Shown: positions 38,070 to 48,279 of the stretch, in pieces
Layout: each line of letters opens with the position of its first letter
How positions within the stretch are numbered: the first letter of the stretch is position 1
DNA from: Vibrio artabrorum
GTDB taxonomy: Bacteria > Pseudomonadota > Gammaproteobacteria > Enterobacterales > Vibrionaceae
Direction of reading: 5' to 3'
Assembly (NCBI RefSeq): GCF_024347295.1
Contig: NZ_AP025458.1
Location: 2,418,001-2,482,000, forward strand
Length of the DNA stretch: 64,000 bases
The notes under the pieces: generated by a model
What the model saw: only the letters and a program-made list of their open reading frames with translations
Told to the model about the DNA's origin: nothing
The model's database searches: none
Made by a program: the position numbers and the translations under genes

Positions 38070-38114
38070 AAACAATCAAACCCCACAACCATGAGTTGTA
38101 GGGTTTGATTTTTC
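38070..38114. terminator. amtB terminator
   Basis: A 16-bp stem with one mismatch pairs 38074-38089 with 38095-38110 around loop CATGA. T runs flank it on both strands, so it can serve amtB and block leftward read-through into the fbpA promoter region. Confidence 0.85.
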
Positions 38115-38150
38115 CGCCTAACCGCTATCAGGCGAGAAGATGATGTGTGA

Positions 38151-39380
38151 TTATTTTACTGTTACGAATTCTGGATACGCGCCGACACCACAATCGTGCA
38201 TGTCCATACCTTCCAGCTCTTCATCTTCAGTAACACGAATACCAATGGTTGCTTTGAGCACTGCCCATACTGCCAGACTCGCACCGAATACCCATGCAAA
38301 GATGACTGCCGCACCCAATAGTTGAGCACTAAACGTTGCATCAGCGTTGCTGAGTGGCACCACCATTAGACCGAAGAAACCACAGACACCGTGTACTGAG
38401 ATAGCACCAACTGGGTCATCAACTTTTGCTTTATCAAGAGCAATAATACTGAATACAACCAATGCACCAGATACCGAACCAATCGCGACTGAGAATAGAG
38501 GGGATGGTGATAGAGGATCTGCTGTGATGGCGACGAGGCCCGCTAACGCGCCGTTAAGAATCATGGTTAAGTCTGCTTTACCCCAAGTCGTTTTACACAC
38601 AAGCAGTGCTGCGATTGCGCCAGCGGCGGCGGCGGCGTTGGTGTTAAGGAAGATTTGACCGACTGCTGTTGCGTTCTCAAAGTCTGAAACCATCAGTTGA
38701 GAACCGCCGTTGAAACCAAACCAACCGAACCAAAGGATAAATGTACCTAACGTGGCAAGTGGCATGTTTGAACCCGGAATCGGATAGATTTCACCATTCT
38801 TACCGTATTTTCCTCGACGAGCACCGAGTAACAATACGCCAGCAAGTGCCGCTGAAGCGCCAGCCAGATGCACGATACCAGAGCCTGCGAAATCACTAAA
38901 ACCCGCTTCTGATAGGAAACCACCGCCCCAAGTCCAGTAGCCTTCCATCGGATAAATAAACGCTGTTAACACAACAGAGAAAATTAGGAATGACCAAAGC
39001 TTCATACGCTCAGCAACCGCACCTGATACCACCGACATTGCCGTTGCAACGAATACCACTTGGAAGAAGAAATCAGACTCTAGAGAGTGGTCGGCGCCTT
39101 CACCTTGTGTACCAATTAATGTACCAAATGATGGCAACCAGCCACCTTCACTGTTATTTACGTACATAATGTTGTAGCCAACCACTAAGAAAGTCGTACA
39201 AGCGATAGCGTACAAACAGATGTTCTTAGTTAAAATTTCAGTGGTGTTTTTTGAGCGAACTAAGCCAGCTTCTAACATTGCGAAGCCTGCGGCCATCCAC
39301 ATGACCAACGCACCTGAAATAAGGAAGAAAAAAGTATCTAGTGCGTAACGCAGCTCCGTTACTGTTGTTGTAAGTTCCAT
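38151..39380 (-). CDS. amtB: Ammonium transporter AmtB
   Basis: A 409-residue inner-membrane ammonia/ammonium channel with eleven predicted helices. The pore signatures FAMLEAGLVRSKN, the DFAGSGIVHLAGA region with a pore-lining histidine, and the second pore histidine in ISVHGVCGFFG are present. I start at ATG 39380, with GGAG 9 bases upstream; a TTG five codons earlier is in frame. It follows glnK by 28 bases, the standard pairing in which GlnK plugs the channel when nitrogen is plentiful. Confidence 0.96.
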   Translation of the reverse strand: MELTTTVTELRYALDTFFFLISGALVMWMAAGFAMLEAGLVRSKNTTEILTKNICLYAIACTTFLVVGYNIMYVNNSEGGWLPSFGTLIGTQGEGADHSLESDFFFQVVFVATAMSVVSGAVAERMKLWSFLIFSVVLTAFIYPMEGYWTWGGGFLSEAGFSDFAGSGIVHLAGASAALAGVLLLGARRGKYGKNGEIYPIPGSNMPLATLGTFILWFGWFGFNGGSQLMVSDFENATAVGQIFLNTNAAAAAGAIAALLVCKTTWGKADLTMILNGALAGLVAITADPLSPSPLFSVAIGSVSGALVVFSIIALDKAKVDDPVGAISVHGVCGFFGLMVVPLSNADATFSAQLLGAAVIFAWVFGASLAVWAVLKATIGIRVTEDEELEGMDMHDCGVGAYPEFVTVK

Positions 39381-39408
39381 ATTAAAAGTCTCCAATCCTT
39401 GTCATTCT

Positions 39409-39756
<348 letters not shown>

Positions 39757-39793
39757 TTAAATTTTTACTCATCCGTTGATTCCTTTACTACAA

Positions 39794-39810
39794 TCCAAGT
39801 AGCGTGCCAA
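39794..39810 (-). promoter_or_regulatory. Sigma-54 promoter of glnK-amtB
   Basis: The minus strand reads TTGGCACGCTACTTGGA. This keeps the -24 GG and -12 elements of the sigma-54 consensus (TTGGCACG-N4-TTGC) with correct spacing and one change in the -12 (TTGG for TTGC). It lies about 50 bases before the glnK start; NtrC would be the expected activator. No clear NtrC site was resolved. Confidence 0.75.
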
Positions 39811-39863
39811 AAATTTAAGTAGTTGATTTAAATAGAATTAGAATTGTAAGTTCATAAAAACTA

Positions 39864-39900
39864 AAAAAGGCCACACCAATATGGTGCAGCCTTTTCACTA
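39864..39900 (-). terminator. yacL terminator
   Basis: On the minus strand AAAAGGCTGCACC and GGTGTGGCCTTTTT pair with an internal mismatch around loop ATATT and end in a run of T. It separates yacL from the glnK promoter. Confidence 0.8.
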
Positions 39901-39971
39901 TATTAATGCGTGCCACTGTTATTGCTCCAGTTTTGGGCAACGAGACGATGGCAGCATATAACTTAGGGAAA

Positions 39972-40340
39972 TTAGTAACCTAAAAAATCCATCCAACGTT
40001 CGATCAACAACTCGAAATCATCAATGCCGCAACTTGCCTGGCTTTCACAGTTATAGAAATCGAACTCACAGCCCTCTTCCATCTCTTGCTCGTGCGCTAA
40101 CACATTTTCTTGAATGGTGACGTCATCTTCATTGATCGCAAGGCTTATTTCTTTACCCAAGAGAGTGACTTCATTGCTAAGGTCTTGTCTGGATTGTTGA
40201 ATAAGATCCATTACATGATCTAACTTCTGCTTATCTTTACCGATCTCTTCTTGAAGCCAGCGGCCAACAATTTCATGACCCATACTGCATTTCACATAGT
40301 ATTCACCCATTAGAGTGTTTCTAGTAAATTCGAATTCCAT
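39972..40340 (-). CDS. yacL: UPF0231 family protein YacL
   Basis: A 122-residue acidic cytoplasmic protein of unknown function. It matches E. coli YacL in key stretches, such as SMGHEIVGRW near the N-terminus, QEMEEGCEFDFYN and a final SCGIDDFELLIERW. As in E. coli it lies next to acnB. ATG 40340 is preferred to 40352, because the sequence MEFEFTR matches the family start and AGGTG is 5 bases upstream. The gene has its own terminator. No role is established. Confidence 0.88.
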   Translation of the reverse strand: MEFEFTRNTLMGEYYVKCSMGHEIVGRWLQEEIGKDKQKLDHVMDLIQQSRQDLSNEVTLLGKEISLAINEDDVTIQENVLAHEQEMEEGCEFDFYNCESQASCGIDDFELLIERWMDFLGY

Positions 40341-40647
40341 AGAGCACCTCATCGGGTTCTAGCTAACTTTATGGGCGGGAGTATACAAGGACTAAAGGTG
40401 TGAGGCGAGATATAGACTATAAACTCCAATAACTATGATAGGAAAGCACTGATCCTTGTCATCCTCAAGCACGAGGGACGTGTGAGTTGGGGATCTTTTA
40501 AAAGCATATGCATGCAGGGAGAGATTCCCTACTCCTTCCTTCGTCAGTCTATGGAATGACAGGTAGTTCTGTACTCGACATGTAATCGCTTGGTGCACAA
40601 AAAAGCGCCTACCGAAGTAGACGCTCTCAATTAAAGATGACAAGGAA
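40341..40647. repeat. Intergenic stretch with a dispersed repeat copy, between yacL and acnB
   Basis: No gene is supported here. Positions 40520-40560 match 63349-63389 at 40 of 41 bases, so this is a solo copy of the head of the 107-bp tandem unit at the window end. Next to it, 40450-40490 has GC-richer inverted-repeat-like sequence of the kind seen in Vibrio intergenic elements. The acnB terminator occupies 40599-40625. Confidence 0.6.
40597..40625 (-). terminator. acnB terminator
   Basis: On the minus strand AGCGTCTAC-TTCG-GTAGGCGCT forms a 9-bp stem (one G-U) with a stable UUCG loop, followed by six T. Confidence 0.92.
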
Positions 40648-43236
40648 TTACGCTGGCTCTTGGAAGATAACCGTGTCTGCTTTTTCCGTGTACTGACCCA
40701 TTTTATGGAAGTTCAAGTAACGGTATGTATCCGCAGCGGTCGCATTCACCTTCTCAGCGTACTCTAAGTACTCTTCTTTTGTTGGGATGCGACCTAGAAT
40801 CGCGCCAACAGCAGAAAGCTCAGCAGAAGCCAGATAAACGTTGGCACCTGTACCCAAACGGTTCGGGAAGTTACGAGTAGACGTAGACATGACTGTCGAC
40901 TTGTCTGCAACACGAGCTTGGTTGCCCATACACAGTGAACAACCCGGAGTTTCGATACGTACTCCAGCGCGACCGAAGATGCCGTAATAGCCTTCTTCCG
41001 TTAACTGATCTTTATCCATCTTGGTTGGCGGAGCCACCCACAGACGAGTGCTCAGTGAACCATTAAACTCCTCTAGCATCTTACCTGCGGCACGGAAGTG
41101 ACCAATGTTGGTCATACAAGAACCGATGAACACTTCTTGAATCTCTGTACCTTGAACGTCAGAAAGCAGACGAGCATCATCAGGATCGTTTGGCGCACAT
41201 AGGATAGGTTGATCGATATCAGCCAGATCGATTTCAATAACGTGAGCGTATTCAGCATCAGAATCCGCAGAAAGCAATTCAGGGTTCGCCAACCACTCTT
41301 CCATTGCAGTCACACGACGCTCGATAGTACGAACATCACCGTAACCTTCTGCGATCATCCACTTAAGCATCACGATGTTTGAGTTCAGATACTCTTCGAT
41401 AGACTCTTGAGATAGCTTAACCGTACAACCAGCAGCAGAGCGCTCTGCCGATGCATCTGAAAGCTCAAACGCCTGCTCAACCGATAGGTGTTCAACACCT
41501 TCAATTTCGAGTACACGACCAGAGAATTCGTTAATTTTACCGGCTTTTTCTACGGTTAAAAGACCTTGCTTGATGCCGTATAGAGGGATTGCATGTACTA
41601 GGTCACGTAGCGTGATACCCGGCTGCATTTCGCCTTTAAAGCGAACCAAGATAGATTCCGGCATATCAAGCGGCATCACACCCGTTGCCGCAGCAAATGC
41701 GACCAAGCCAGAACCTGCAGGGAATGAAATACCTAGCGGGAAACGCGTATGTGAGTCACCACCAGTACCAACAGTGTCAGGCAGAAGCATACGGTTTAGC
41801 CATGAGTGAATAACACCATCACCCGGACGAAGTGAAACACCGGCACGGTTCATGATGAAATCAGGTAGCGTGTGGTGCGTGTTTACATCAACGGGTTTAG
41901 GGTATGCAGAAGTGTGACAGAATGACTGCATGACAAGGTCAGCAGAGAAGCCAAGACACGCCAAGTCTTTCAGCTCATCACGTGTCATAGGGCCAGTCGT
42001 ATCTTGAGAACCGACTGTCGTCATTTTAGGTTCACAGTACTGACCTGCACGCACACCTTCAACGCCACAGGCTTTACCAACCATCTTCTGAGCTAGTGTG
42101 TAGCCTTTATCCGATGCCGATGGATCGATTGGTTTCGCAAACAGATCGGTTTCTTCTAGACCTAGAGCGTCACGAGCACGACCCGTTAGACCACGACCGA
42201 TGATCAGTGGAATTCGGCCACCAGCACGCACTTCATCAAGTAATACCTTACCTAACTCAAAGTTTGAAATCACAGAACCGTCTTTACGTACAACACCTTC
42301 ATATGGGTAGATATCAATGATATCCCCCATGTTCATCTCTTGTACGTTAAGCTCAATGGGTAGTGCACCAGAGTCTTCCATTGTGTTGTAGAAGATTGGC
42401 GCAATTTTACCGCCAAGACACACACCGCCAGTACGCTTATTTGGTACGAATGGGATATCATCCCCCATAAACCAAAGTACAGAGTTTGTTGCCGATTTAC
42501 GAGAAGACCCTGTACCAACTACGTCACCAACGTAAGCCAGTGGGATGCCATCTTTCTGTAATTCTTCGATTTGCTTAATTGGACCAACATTACCCGCATC
42601 ATCAGGGTTAATGCCTTCACGCTCCATCTTCAACATCGCTTTTGCGTGTACTGGAATGTCTGGGCGTGACCATGCATCTGGTGCTGGAGACAGGTCATCG
42701 GTGTTCGTTTCACCCGTGACTTTAAATACTTTAACGGTAATTTTTTCCGCGACTTTCTCTTTTGCGGTAAACCACTCAGCCTCCGCCCAAGATTGAAGCA
42801 CTTGCTGTGCAGCAGCATTACCTGCTTTTGCTTTTTCTTCTACGTCGTAGAAAGCATCGAACATAAGCAGAGTGTGGGAAAGGGCTTTAACCGCGATTGG
42901 AGCCAGTTCCGCATCATCGAGTAGAGAGACTAGAGGCTCGATGTTATAGCCACCTTGCATGGTGCCAAGTAACTCCGCAGCTTTGGCTTTGCTGACTAAT
43001 GGCGATGTTACTTCACCTTGGGTGATAGCCGTAAGAAAACCGGCTTTTACATACGCCGCTTCATCAACGCCCGGTGGAATGCGATTCTCGAGTAGGTCAA
43101 GAATGATCTCTTCTTCACCTTGAGGTGGGTTCTTTAGAAGTTCAACTAGACCAGCAACTTGCTCAGCATCTAGTGGTTTGGGTACAACTCCCTCAGCAGC
43201 ACGCTCTGCGACGTGTTTACGGTAGGCTTCAAGCAC
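40648..43236 (-). CDS. acnB: Aconitate hydratase B
   Basis: An 862-residue TCA-cycle enzyme that interconverts citrate and isocitrate through cis-aconitate. The N-terminal HEAT-like domain (~1-155) and the swivel domain precede the catalytic domains, the AcnB order. The 4Fe-4S ligands are C707 ([10 protein letters not shown]), C766 and C769 (GCSLCMGNQ). E. coli AcnB has 865 residues. As apo-protein, AcnB also binds mRNA in other bacteria. It has its own promoter region of about 270 bases, in which I saw no clear operator. Confidence 0.97.
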   Translation of the reverse strand: MLEAYRKHVAERAAEGVVPKPLDAEQVAGLVELLKNPPQGEEEIILDLLENRIPPGVDEAAYVKAGFLTAITQGEVTSPLVSKAKAAELLGTMQGGYNIEPLVSLLDDAELAPIAVKALSHTLLMFDAFYDVEEKAKAGNAAAQQVLQSWAEAEWFTAKEKVAEKITVKVFKVTGETNTDDLSPAPDAWSRPDIPVHAKAMLKMEREGINPDDAGNVGPIKQIEELQKDGIPLAYVGDVVGTGSSRKSATNSVLWFMGDDIPFVPNKRTGGVCLGGKIAPIFYNTMEDSGALPIELNVQEMNMGDIIDIYPYEGVVRKDGSVISNFELGKVLLDEVRAGGRIPLIIGRGLTGRARDALGLEETDLFAKPIDPSASDKGYTLAQKMVGKACGVEGVRAGQYCEPKMTTVGSQDTTGPMTRDELKDLACLGFSADLVMQSFCHTSAYPKPVDVNTHHTLPDFIMNRAGVSLRPGDGVIHSWLNRMLLPDTVGTGGDSHTRFPLGISFPAGSGLVAFAAATGVMPLDMPESILVRFKGEMQPGITLRDLVHAIPLYGIKQGLLTVEKAGKINEFSGRVLEIEGVEHLSVEQAFELSDASAERSAAGCTVKLSQESIEEYLNSNIVMLKWMIAEGYGDVRTIERRVTAMEEWLANPELLSADSDAEYAHVIEIDLADIDQPILCAPNDPDDARLLSDVQGTEIQEVFIGSCMTNIGHFRAAGKMLEEFNGSLSTRLWVAPPTKMDKDQLTEEGYYGIFGRAGVRIETPGCSLCMGNQARVADKSTVMSTSTRNFPNRLGTGANVYLASAELSAVGAILGRIPTKEEYLEYAEKVNATAADTYRYLNFHKMGQYTEKADTVIFQEPA

Positions 43237-43508
43237 GACTTTTTCCTCTCATTGCGGTTCACTTCTTACCTTCATCATTGTGAGTAAAATAAAGAAGCGA
43301 ACATCCTTGGAAACTTGGCTCTCCATTGCCATTTTTGTCATTCAATTTGTATTGATGAGCGGCATCATAGAGGCCAAACTATGGGCGATAGAATAGCAAA
43401 TTTAACGTTACATTAAAATCTTATCATTTTGACCAACATAGCAAGTTAGGACGAAAGTCCTACTCTATTGGCCGACTTAAAGCGCTAAATTACTCCCCTA
43501 TCGCATGT

Positions 43509-45842
43509 TTATTTATAAGACGTTCCAATAATTAAGTAGACCGAGTCATAATTATCTTCGGTACGACCATAAGCCAAAATAATCGGCCCTATTGGAGAAT
43601 CCACTCCAGCAAAAACGGAACCAGCAGTAAACATTGGCGCTTCATCAAAACCCAGTTCGCTATCTGACCACACACCACCATGCTCGATGGACGCCCCCAC
43701 GTAAAGCGGTGATTTAAAGAGGCCGAAGTCATTTTCAAACCACTTATATCGATAAGTCAGGCTAGTGTATGCTAAGTTTTTTCCGATTAAGCTGTTTCTT
43801 GGAATACCCGATAAGTTAAGGAACCCACCAAGCTCTTTAGGATCAATTGGAAATATAGAGTTTTTACTTTCCACCATGCCAAAGTCTAGCTTGGCGACTA
43901 AAGTATGTTTTTCAATGCTTTGTGCAGCCATTAAATTGGCGGAAAACTCATGGACAGTATCACTTTCTGACGCCAACTTAGGATTATAAATCGTATTATT
44001 AGTGTCAAAATCATCATGTGTGACCAAATACTCTAGGTCAACAAAATAACCTTCGGTCGGCAAGCTGAAGTTATCTAATGTGTCTAATCGATAACTCATG
44101 AAAGCCCCAGTACGCTGATAAGAACCACTGCCGAATGACGGCAGAGAAGCCACGTTAACGTTACCATCAGTATATCGAGCGCCCACTTTGAACTCTTGCC
44201 ATAACGCGGGTTGATACCCCAATGCGAATTCACCAATAAATTCTTTATAGGTCATTGGCAAATAATCTTGGGTAACATCAAGCGTCGGCCTTTCAATATC
44301 GTCAATATTAGCGGGTAGGTTTCGTTTTTGATTGCTGTAAACCAATGATGTGGATGTGAATAACTTCTGACTTGAGAAAAACGGAGAAAACAACTCAACC
44401 TCAGCCAGCTTATCTGTTCCCATCTCTACATTCGTTCTCAGCTCTGCACCATGAGAATTGATGTCAGTAAAGTTTGCAGACATCCCTATGCCATATTGGC
44501 TCGCGGTAGCAAAGTCATCCTCAAGATAGAATCGAAAATTGAGGTAGTTAGGACCCCATGACTTTTCATTCACATCCACCAAAAGCTGATCTTCACCCTC
44601 GACATTGTCAAATTTATAAGTGACCAGTTCGAAACGATCTAACGCGTACAGATCTTTAACTTGAGATTCGATCTCACTTGTTTTTAGGACTTGACCAGCA
44701 CTGAGATGTAAGCGATTTTCAATCAATTTATCAGAGTAGTGACTGTTATTATTAATCACAACCTTATCAACCTTGGTTTGGTCACCGTACTTCAATTGCT
44801 GTCTGGCTTGTTGTTTATGGTCGATATACTTCTGATAATCAGCACTCGAGAGGGATAATTTGGAAAGCTGGTCTTTGTGCTGGAATGCTGCATTATACCC
44901 CGCCTGAAAAGCATCTGGCATCTTATCAAACTCGGTCGTTTCTATTTGCCCAACATCAGGATGTAAGAAGATATCGTCATCCGTTAACGTTTCAGCTTGC
45001 TCCTGAGTACTGCGACGAACCAGGTAGTTGGAAAGTTGATCGGCGGCGGCAAGAAAGGTGGTGAAATCGTCTTTGTCTTTATAGTTTGAACTGATATCGA
45101 TCGCTATAATGATGTCAGCCCCCATCGCTCTGGCTACATCAACGGGCATATTATTGGTCACACCACCGTCAACCAACATTCGTCCATCCACTTCGTAAGG
45201 TGGAAGCGCTCCCGGTACCGACATACTTGCCATCATCGCATCAACTAAATTACCACGGTCGATAACGACTTCTTCAAGTTTGATAATATCAGTCGCGACT
45301 GAGCGATAAGGGATAGCCAGATGATCAAACGAATCAAAAGAGGATAAATTGCCTGTCGTCTCACGCAGAATACGTAACATATTCTGACCTTGTACCACCC
45401 CTTTCTTTGCTTTAATTTCACCAAAGCCTAAACCTAGGTCAGTATTTAACTGATAGCGGTCTTCATACTCTTTGTCTCGCACACGGCGATCACTACGGTT
45501 GACTCGATCACGATAACCACGATTCCAATCAACCGTATAAATCAAACTTTCTATCTCTTCAGCACTCATCCCTGTCGCATAAAGTCCACCAACGTAAGAG
45601 CCCATACTGGTACCGGTAATGTAATCAACCGGGATATGCATCTCTTCTAAGGCTTTAAGCACCCCAATATGAGCGGCCCCTTTGGCCCCTCCACCAGCAA
45701 GAACCACAGCAACCGTTGGCCTCTTATGAGATTGTTTCGTTGATTGAGAAGCATCAACCTTCAACTCAGTCGCGGCAAACAGCTGAACACTGATCACAAT
45801 ACCGACAATACCTAAGCCACTCACTAGCCAACGGGAAATCAT
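43509..45842 (-). CDS. Patatin-like phospholipase fused to a POTRA/beta-barrel (PlpD-type, type Vd)
   Basis: A 777-residue secreted lipase of the RssA/PlpD kind. Residues 1-24 form a signal peptide. The patatin domain (~45-250) has the oxyanion loop GGGAKGAAHIGV, the nucleophile S79 in GTSMGSY, and the catalytic D225 in VDGGVTNNMPVD. A POTRA-like segment (~345-410) and a C-terminal 16-strand-type barrel (~415-777), ending in ...LIIGTSYK, follow. In P. aeruginosa PlpD this fold exports or displays a phospholipase at the outer membrane. It lies 37 bases after mrcB, in the same direction. Confidence 0.85.
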   Translation of the reverse strand: MISRWLVSGLGIVGIVISVQLFAATELKVDASQSTKQSHKRPTVAVVLAGGGAKGAAHIGVLKALEEMHIPVDYITGTSMGSYVGGLYATGMSAEEIESLIYTVDWNRGYRDRVNRSDRRVRDKEYEDRYQLNTDLGLGFGEIKAKKGVVQGQNMLRILRETTGNLSSFDSFDHLAIPYRSVATDIIKLEEVVIDRGNLVDAMMASMSVPGALPPYEVDGRMLVDGGVTNNMPVDVARAMGADIIIAIDISSNYKDKDDFTTFLAAADQLSNYLVRRSTQEQAETLTDDDIFLHPDVGQIETTEFDKMPDAFQAGYNAAFQHKDQLSKLSLSSADYQKYIDHKQQARQQLKYGDQTKVDKVVINNNSHYSDKLIENRLHLSAGQVLKTSEIESQVKDLYALDRFELVTYKFDNVEGEDQLLVDVNEKSWGPNYLNFRFYLEDDFATASQYGIGMSANFTDINSHGAELRTNVEMGTDKLAEVELFSPFFSSQKLFTSTSLVYSNQKRNLPANIDDIERPTLDVTQDYLPMTYKEFIGEFALGYQPALWQEFKVGARYTDGNVNVASLPSFGSGSYQRTGAFMSYRLDTLDNFSLPTEGYFVDLEYLVTHDDFDTNNTIYNPKLASESDTVHEFSANLMAAQSIEKHTLVAKLDFGMVESKNSIFPIDPKELGGFLNLSGIPRNSLIGKNLAYTSLTYRYKWFENDFGLFKSPLYVGASIEHGGVWSDSELGFDEAPMFTAGSVFAGVDSPIGPIILAYGRTEDNYDSVYLIIGTSYK

Positions 45843-45879
45843 TATTTAACTATCCTTGTTATTATTTTCGATTCTGACT

Positions 45880-48279
45880 TTACCACTGAAAAAGCTTCTT
45901 TAGCCACTGTTTTGGTTGACTTTCGCACCCCTTCTTAATGTTGCCACTCTCATCCCAAACGGGTAATTTGACGGAGCCATCACAGTCAAACTCTAACGCG
46001 CCTTCAGGTGTGCGGGTAAAGTGAGTTGTCACTATTCCAGTCGGCCAAGGCAGAAGTAACGGCTCTGGTGATCGTTGCTTCAGGTAACTCGCATACACAC
46101 GTAACGCACCGCTAGAGCCCGTAAGTTTGGTCGGCTTATTGTCATCACGTCCCAGCCAGATGGTGGTCACGTCTCGGCCATCGACCCCGACAAACCAACT
46201 GTCACGGCTATCATTACTGGTTCCTGTTTTTCCGGCTAATCCCGCCGATGAAAATTGCCCTTGCAAGAAACGCCCAGTGCCTTCCGATACAACCCGTTTC
46301 ATCGCATAAGTCGTCAACCAAGCCGCTTGTTGATCAACACGTTGTGACACTTTAGGGATCGATTGATATAAAACGTTCCCCTCATTATCAACAACAGAAC
46401 GAAGGGCTGATAACGGTGCAATGCGTCCAGAGTTCGTTATTGTCTGGAACATCTGCGCCACTTGAAATGGTGTCAGTGAAAATGCCCCTAAAAACATCGA
46501 CGGCACAGGGCGAATCTCATCTTTATTAACCCCCAGCTTTTCCAATGTTTTCGAGACGTTATCAATCCCTAACTGCATCCCTAAACGAACCGTAGGGACG
46601 TTGTAAGACTTAGACAATGCCACATACAAAGGCACGTCGCCACGAAACTTCCGGTCGAAGTTTCGTGGGCTCCAAACACTACCTTTACTGCCTTTCAAAC
46701 TCAGAGGCGTATCCTTTAAGGTGGTAGCAAGCGTATACTTTTGCGGGTGTTCCAATGCCGTAAGATAGATAGCAGGTTTCACTAATGAACCAATTGGACG
46801 ACTCGCATTCAGGGCTCGGTTAAAGCCATCATACCCCGTGCGTTTGCCCCCGACCATCGCGCGAATTTCGCCAGTGCTCCTGTCAACCGCTATCGCCGCA
46901 CCCTCTAGTTTATTCCCTGCTGTTTTAGATAACTCAGGCACTTTACGTGCAATCGACTTCTCTAGTTTGTCTTGAGAAACCGGATCAAGAGAAGTAAAGA
47001 CTCGAATGCCTTTCTGCGCTTCAAATCGATCGCCTACATACTTCTTCAGCTCAATACTTACCTGTTGGAAGTAAGCGGGCTGACGTCTAGCGATGCGTGG
47101 GTTGTCTTGAATATCTAAATCACGACTCGCGGCTTCTTCATACTGGCGCGGAGTTAAAATATCTTGTTGCATTAACAAACGCAGAACTAAATCACGTCGA
47201 GTCTTGGCACGTTCTGGGTATCGAACCGGATTATAATAAGACGGGCCTTTGACCATACCGACCAACAAGGCCAGCTGATCAATTCTCAGCTCTTGGATAG
47301 GCTGCCCGAAGTACAAGCGAGACGCCAATCCGAAGCCATGAATCGCTTCACCACCATTTTGCCCGAGGTAAACTTCATTCAGATAGGCCTCTAAGATCCG
47401 ATCTTTGCTGTACCGATGATCCAAAATAAGCGCAATGTAGGCTTCTCGAAGCTTGCGCCACAGTGTGCGCTCACTGGATAGGAACAGGTTCTTCGCCAAC
47501 TGTTGAGTCAATGTACTGCCCCCTTGTACCGTTCGCCCGGCTTTTAGATTGACCACCATCGCACGAGCGATTGCCAATGGTGACACGCCATCGTGCTGAT
47601 AGAAATTACGATCTTCCGTGGCTAACAGCGCATCAACCATCACTTCTGGGAACTGGTTACGTTTTAAGAACAGACGCTGTTCATCGTTACCTTTCTCAAG
47701 CATGCCAAGCATCTTCGGTTCAATGCGCAGATACCCCATGTCGCCTTTTTTATCGAGCGATTGAATGCGAGTTAATTCGTTACCATTGAAGTACAACATC
47801 ACATGGCGATCCATTTCTAACCCATCGACAAACTCAAATGGGCGTCGAATCATCTCGATCTTGGTTGAAGAAGAAGAGTACTCACCCGGATGACGAGGGG
47901 AACTCACCTTGCGATAGTTGAGTACATCCAATTCGTTCTTAACTTTTATCAAGCTAATCGAAGTGCCTGGTGATAGGTCCAACACGCGCGCATAAACGAC
48001 GGTCGGCAAATCAAATAACTGGCCTTCAAATCGCTGTTTAACGACAGAATCCAGATAAATACCGATGAACAACAACAGTGCAATTAACGCCAAGCCCACT
48101 TTCCAAGCTATGCCCCATAAAATCTTCATCCAACCTCTATGTTTTGAGCTATTGGCTTTTGATTTCCCTTTTCTGGCTGCCGCTTTCGGCTTTCTTGGTT
48201 TCGCTTTAGTCGCTGGTGACTTCTTTGCTGGCGCTTTTTTAGATGGTGCCTTTTTCGGCGTTAACATTTTGGTCATCAT
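45880..48279 (-). CDS. mrcB: Penicillin-binding protein 1B
   Basis: A 799-residue bifunctional murein synthase. A long Lys/Pro/Ala-rich cytoplasmic tail (~1-45) precedes one membrane helix (~52-70), the UB2H domain (~80-170), the GT51 glycosyltransferase with ATEDRNFYQHDGV and GGSTLTQQLAKN, and the transpeptidase domain with S498-L-V-K501, S-Y-N and K-T-G-T. Its first codons overlap the hrpB stop (ATGATGA), as hrpB-mrcB also neighbour in enterics. The lysine-rich tail is longer than in E. coli and low in complexity. Confidence 0.96.
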   Translation of the reverse strand: MMTKMLTPKKAPSKKAPAKKSPATKAKPRKPKAAARKGKSKANSSKHRGWMKILWGIAWKVGLALIALLLFIGIYLDSVVKQRFEGQLFDLPTVVYARVLDLSPGTSISLIKVKNELDVLNYRKVSSPRHPGEYSSSSTKIEMIRRPFEFVDGLEMDRHVMLYFNGNELTRIQSLDKKGDMGYLRIEPKMLGMLEKGNDEQRLFLKRNQFPEVMVDALLATEDRNFYQHDGVSPLAIARAMVVNLKAGRTVQGGSTLTQQLAKNLFLSSERTLWRKLREAYIALILDHRYSKDRILEAYLNEVYLGQNGGEAIHGFGLASRLYFGQPIQELRIDQLALLVGMVKGPSYYNPVRYPERAKTRRDLVLRLLMQQDILTPRQYEEAASRDLDIQDNPRIARRQPAYFQQVSIELKKYVGDRFEAQKGIRVFTSLDPVSQDKLEKSIARKVPELSKTAGNKLEGAAIAVDRSTGEIRAMVGGKRTGYDGFNRALNASRPIGSLVKPAIYLTALEHPQKYTLATTLKDTPLSLKGSKGSVWSPRNFDRKFRGDVPLYVALSKSYNVPTVRLGMQLGIDNVSKTLEKLGVNKDEIRPVPSMFLGAFSLTPFQVAQMFQTITNSGRIAPLSALRSVVDNEGNVLYQSIPKVSQRVDQQAAWLTTYAMKRVVSEGTGRFLQGQFSSAGLAGKTGTSNDSRDSWFVGVDGRDVTTIWLGRDDNKPTKLTGSSGALRVYASYLKQRSPEPLLLPWPTGIVTTHFTRTPEGALEFDCDGSVKLPVWDESGNIKKGCESQPKQWLKKLFQW

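Noticed and set aside
40392..40643. An 83-codon open frame on the minus strand between yacL and acnB.
   Set aside because: It runs through the acnB terminator and a dispersed repeat; the peptide piece TKEGVGNL is the translation of that repeat and recurs in the frame at the window end. No ribosome-binding site of note.
43448..43461. AGGAC/GTCCT hairpin downstream of the patatin-family gene as a terminator.
   Set aside because: The stem is only 5 bp and no T tract follows in the direction of transcription.
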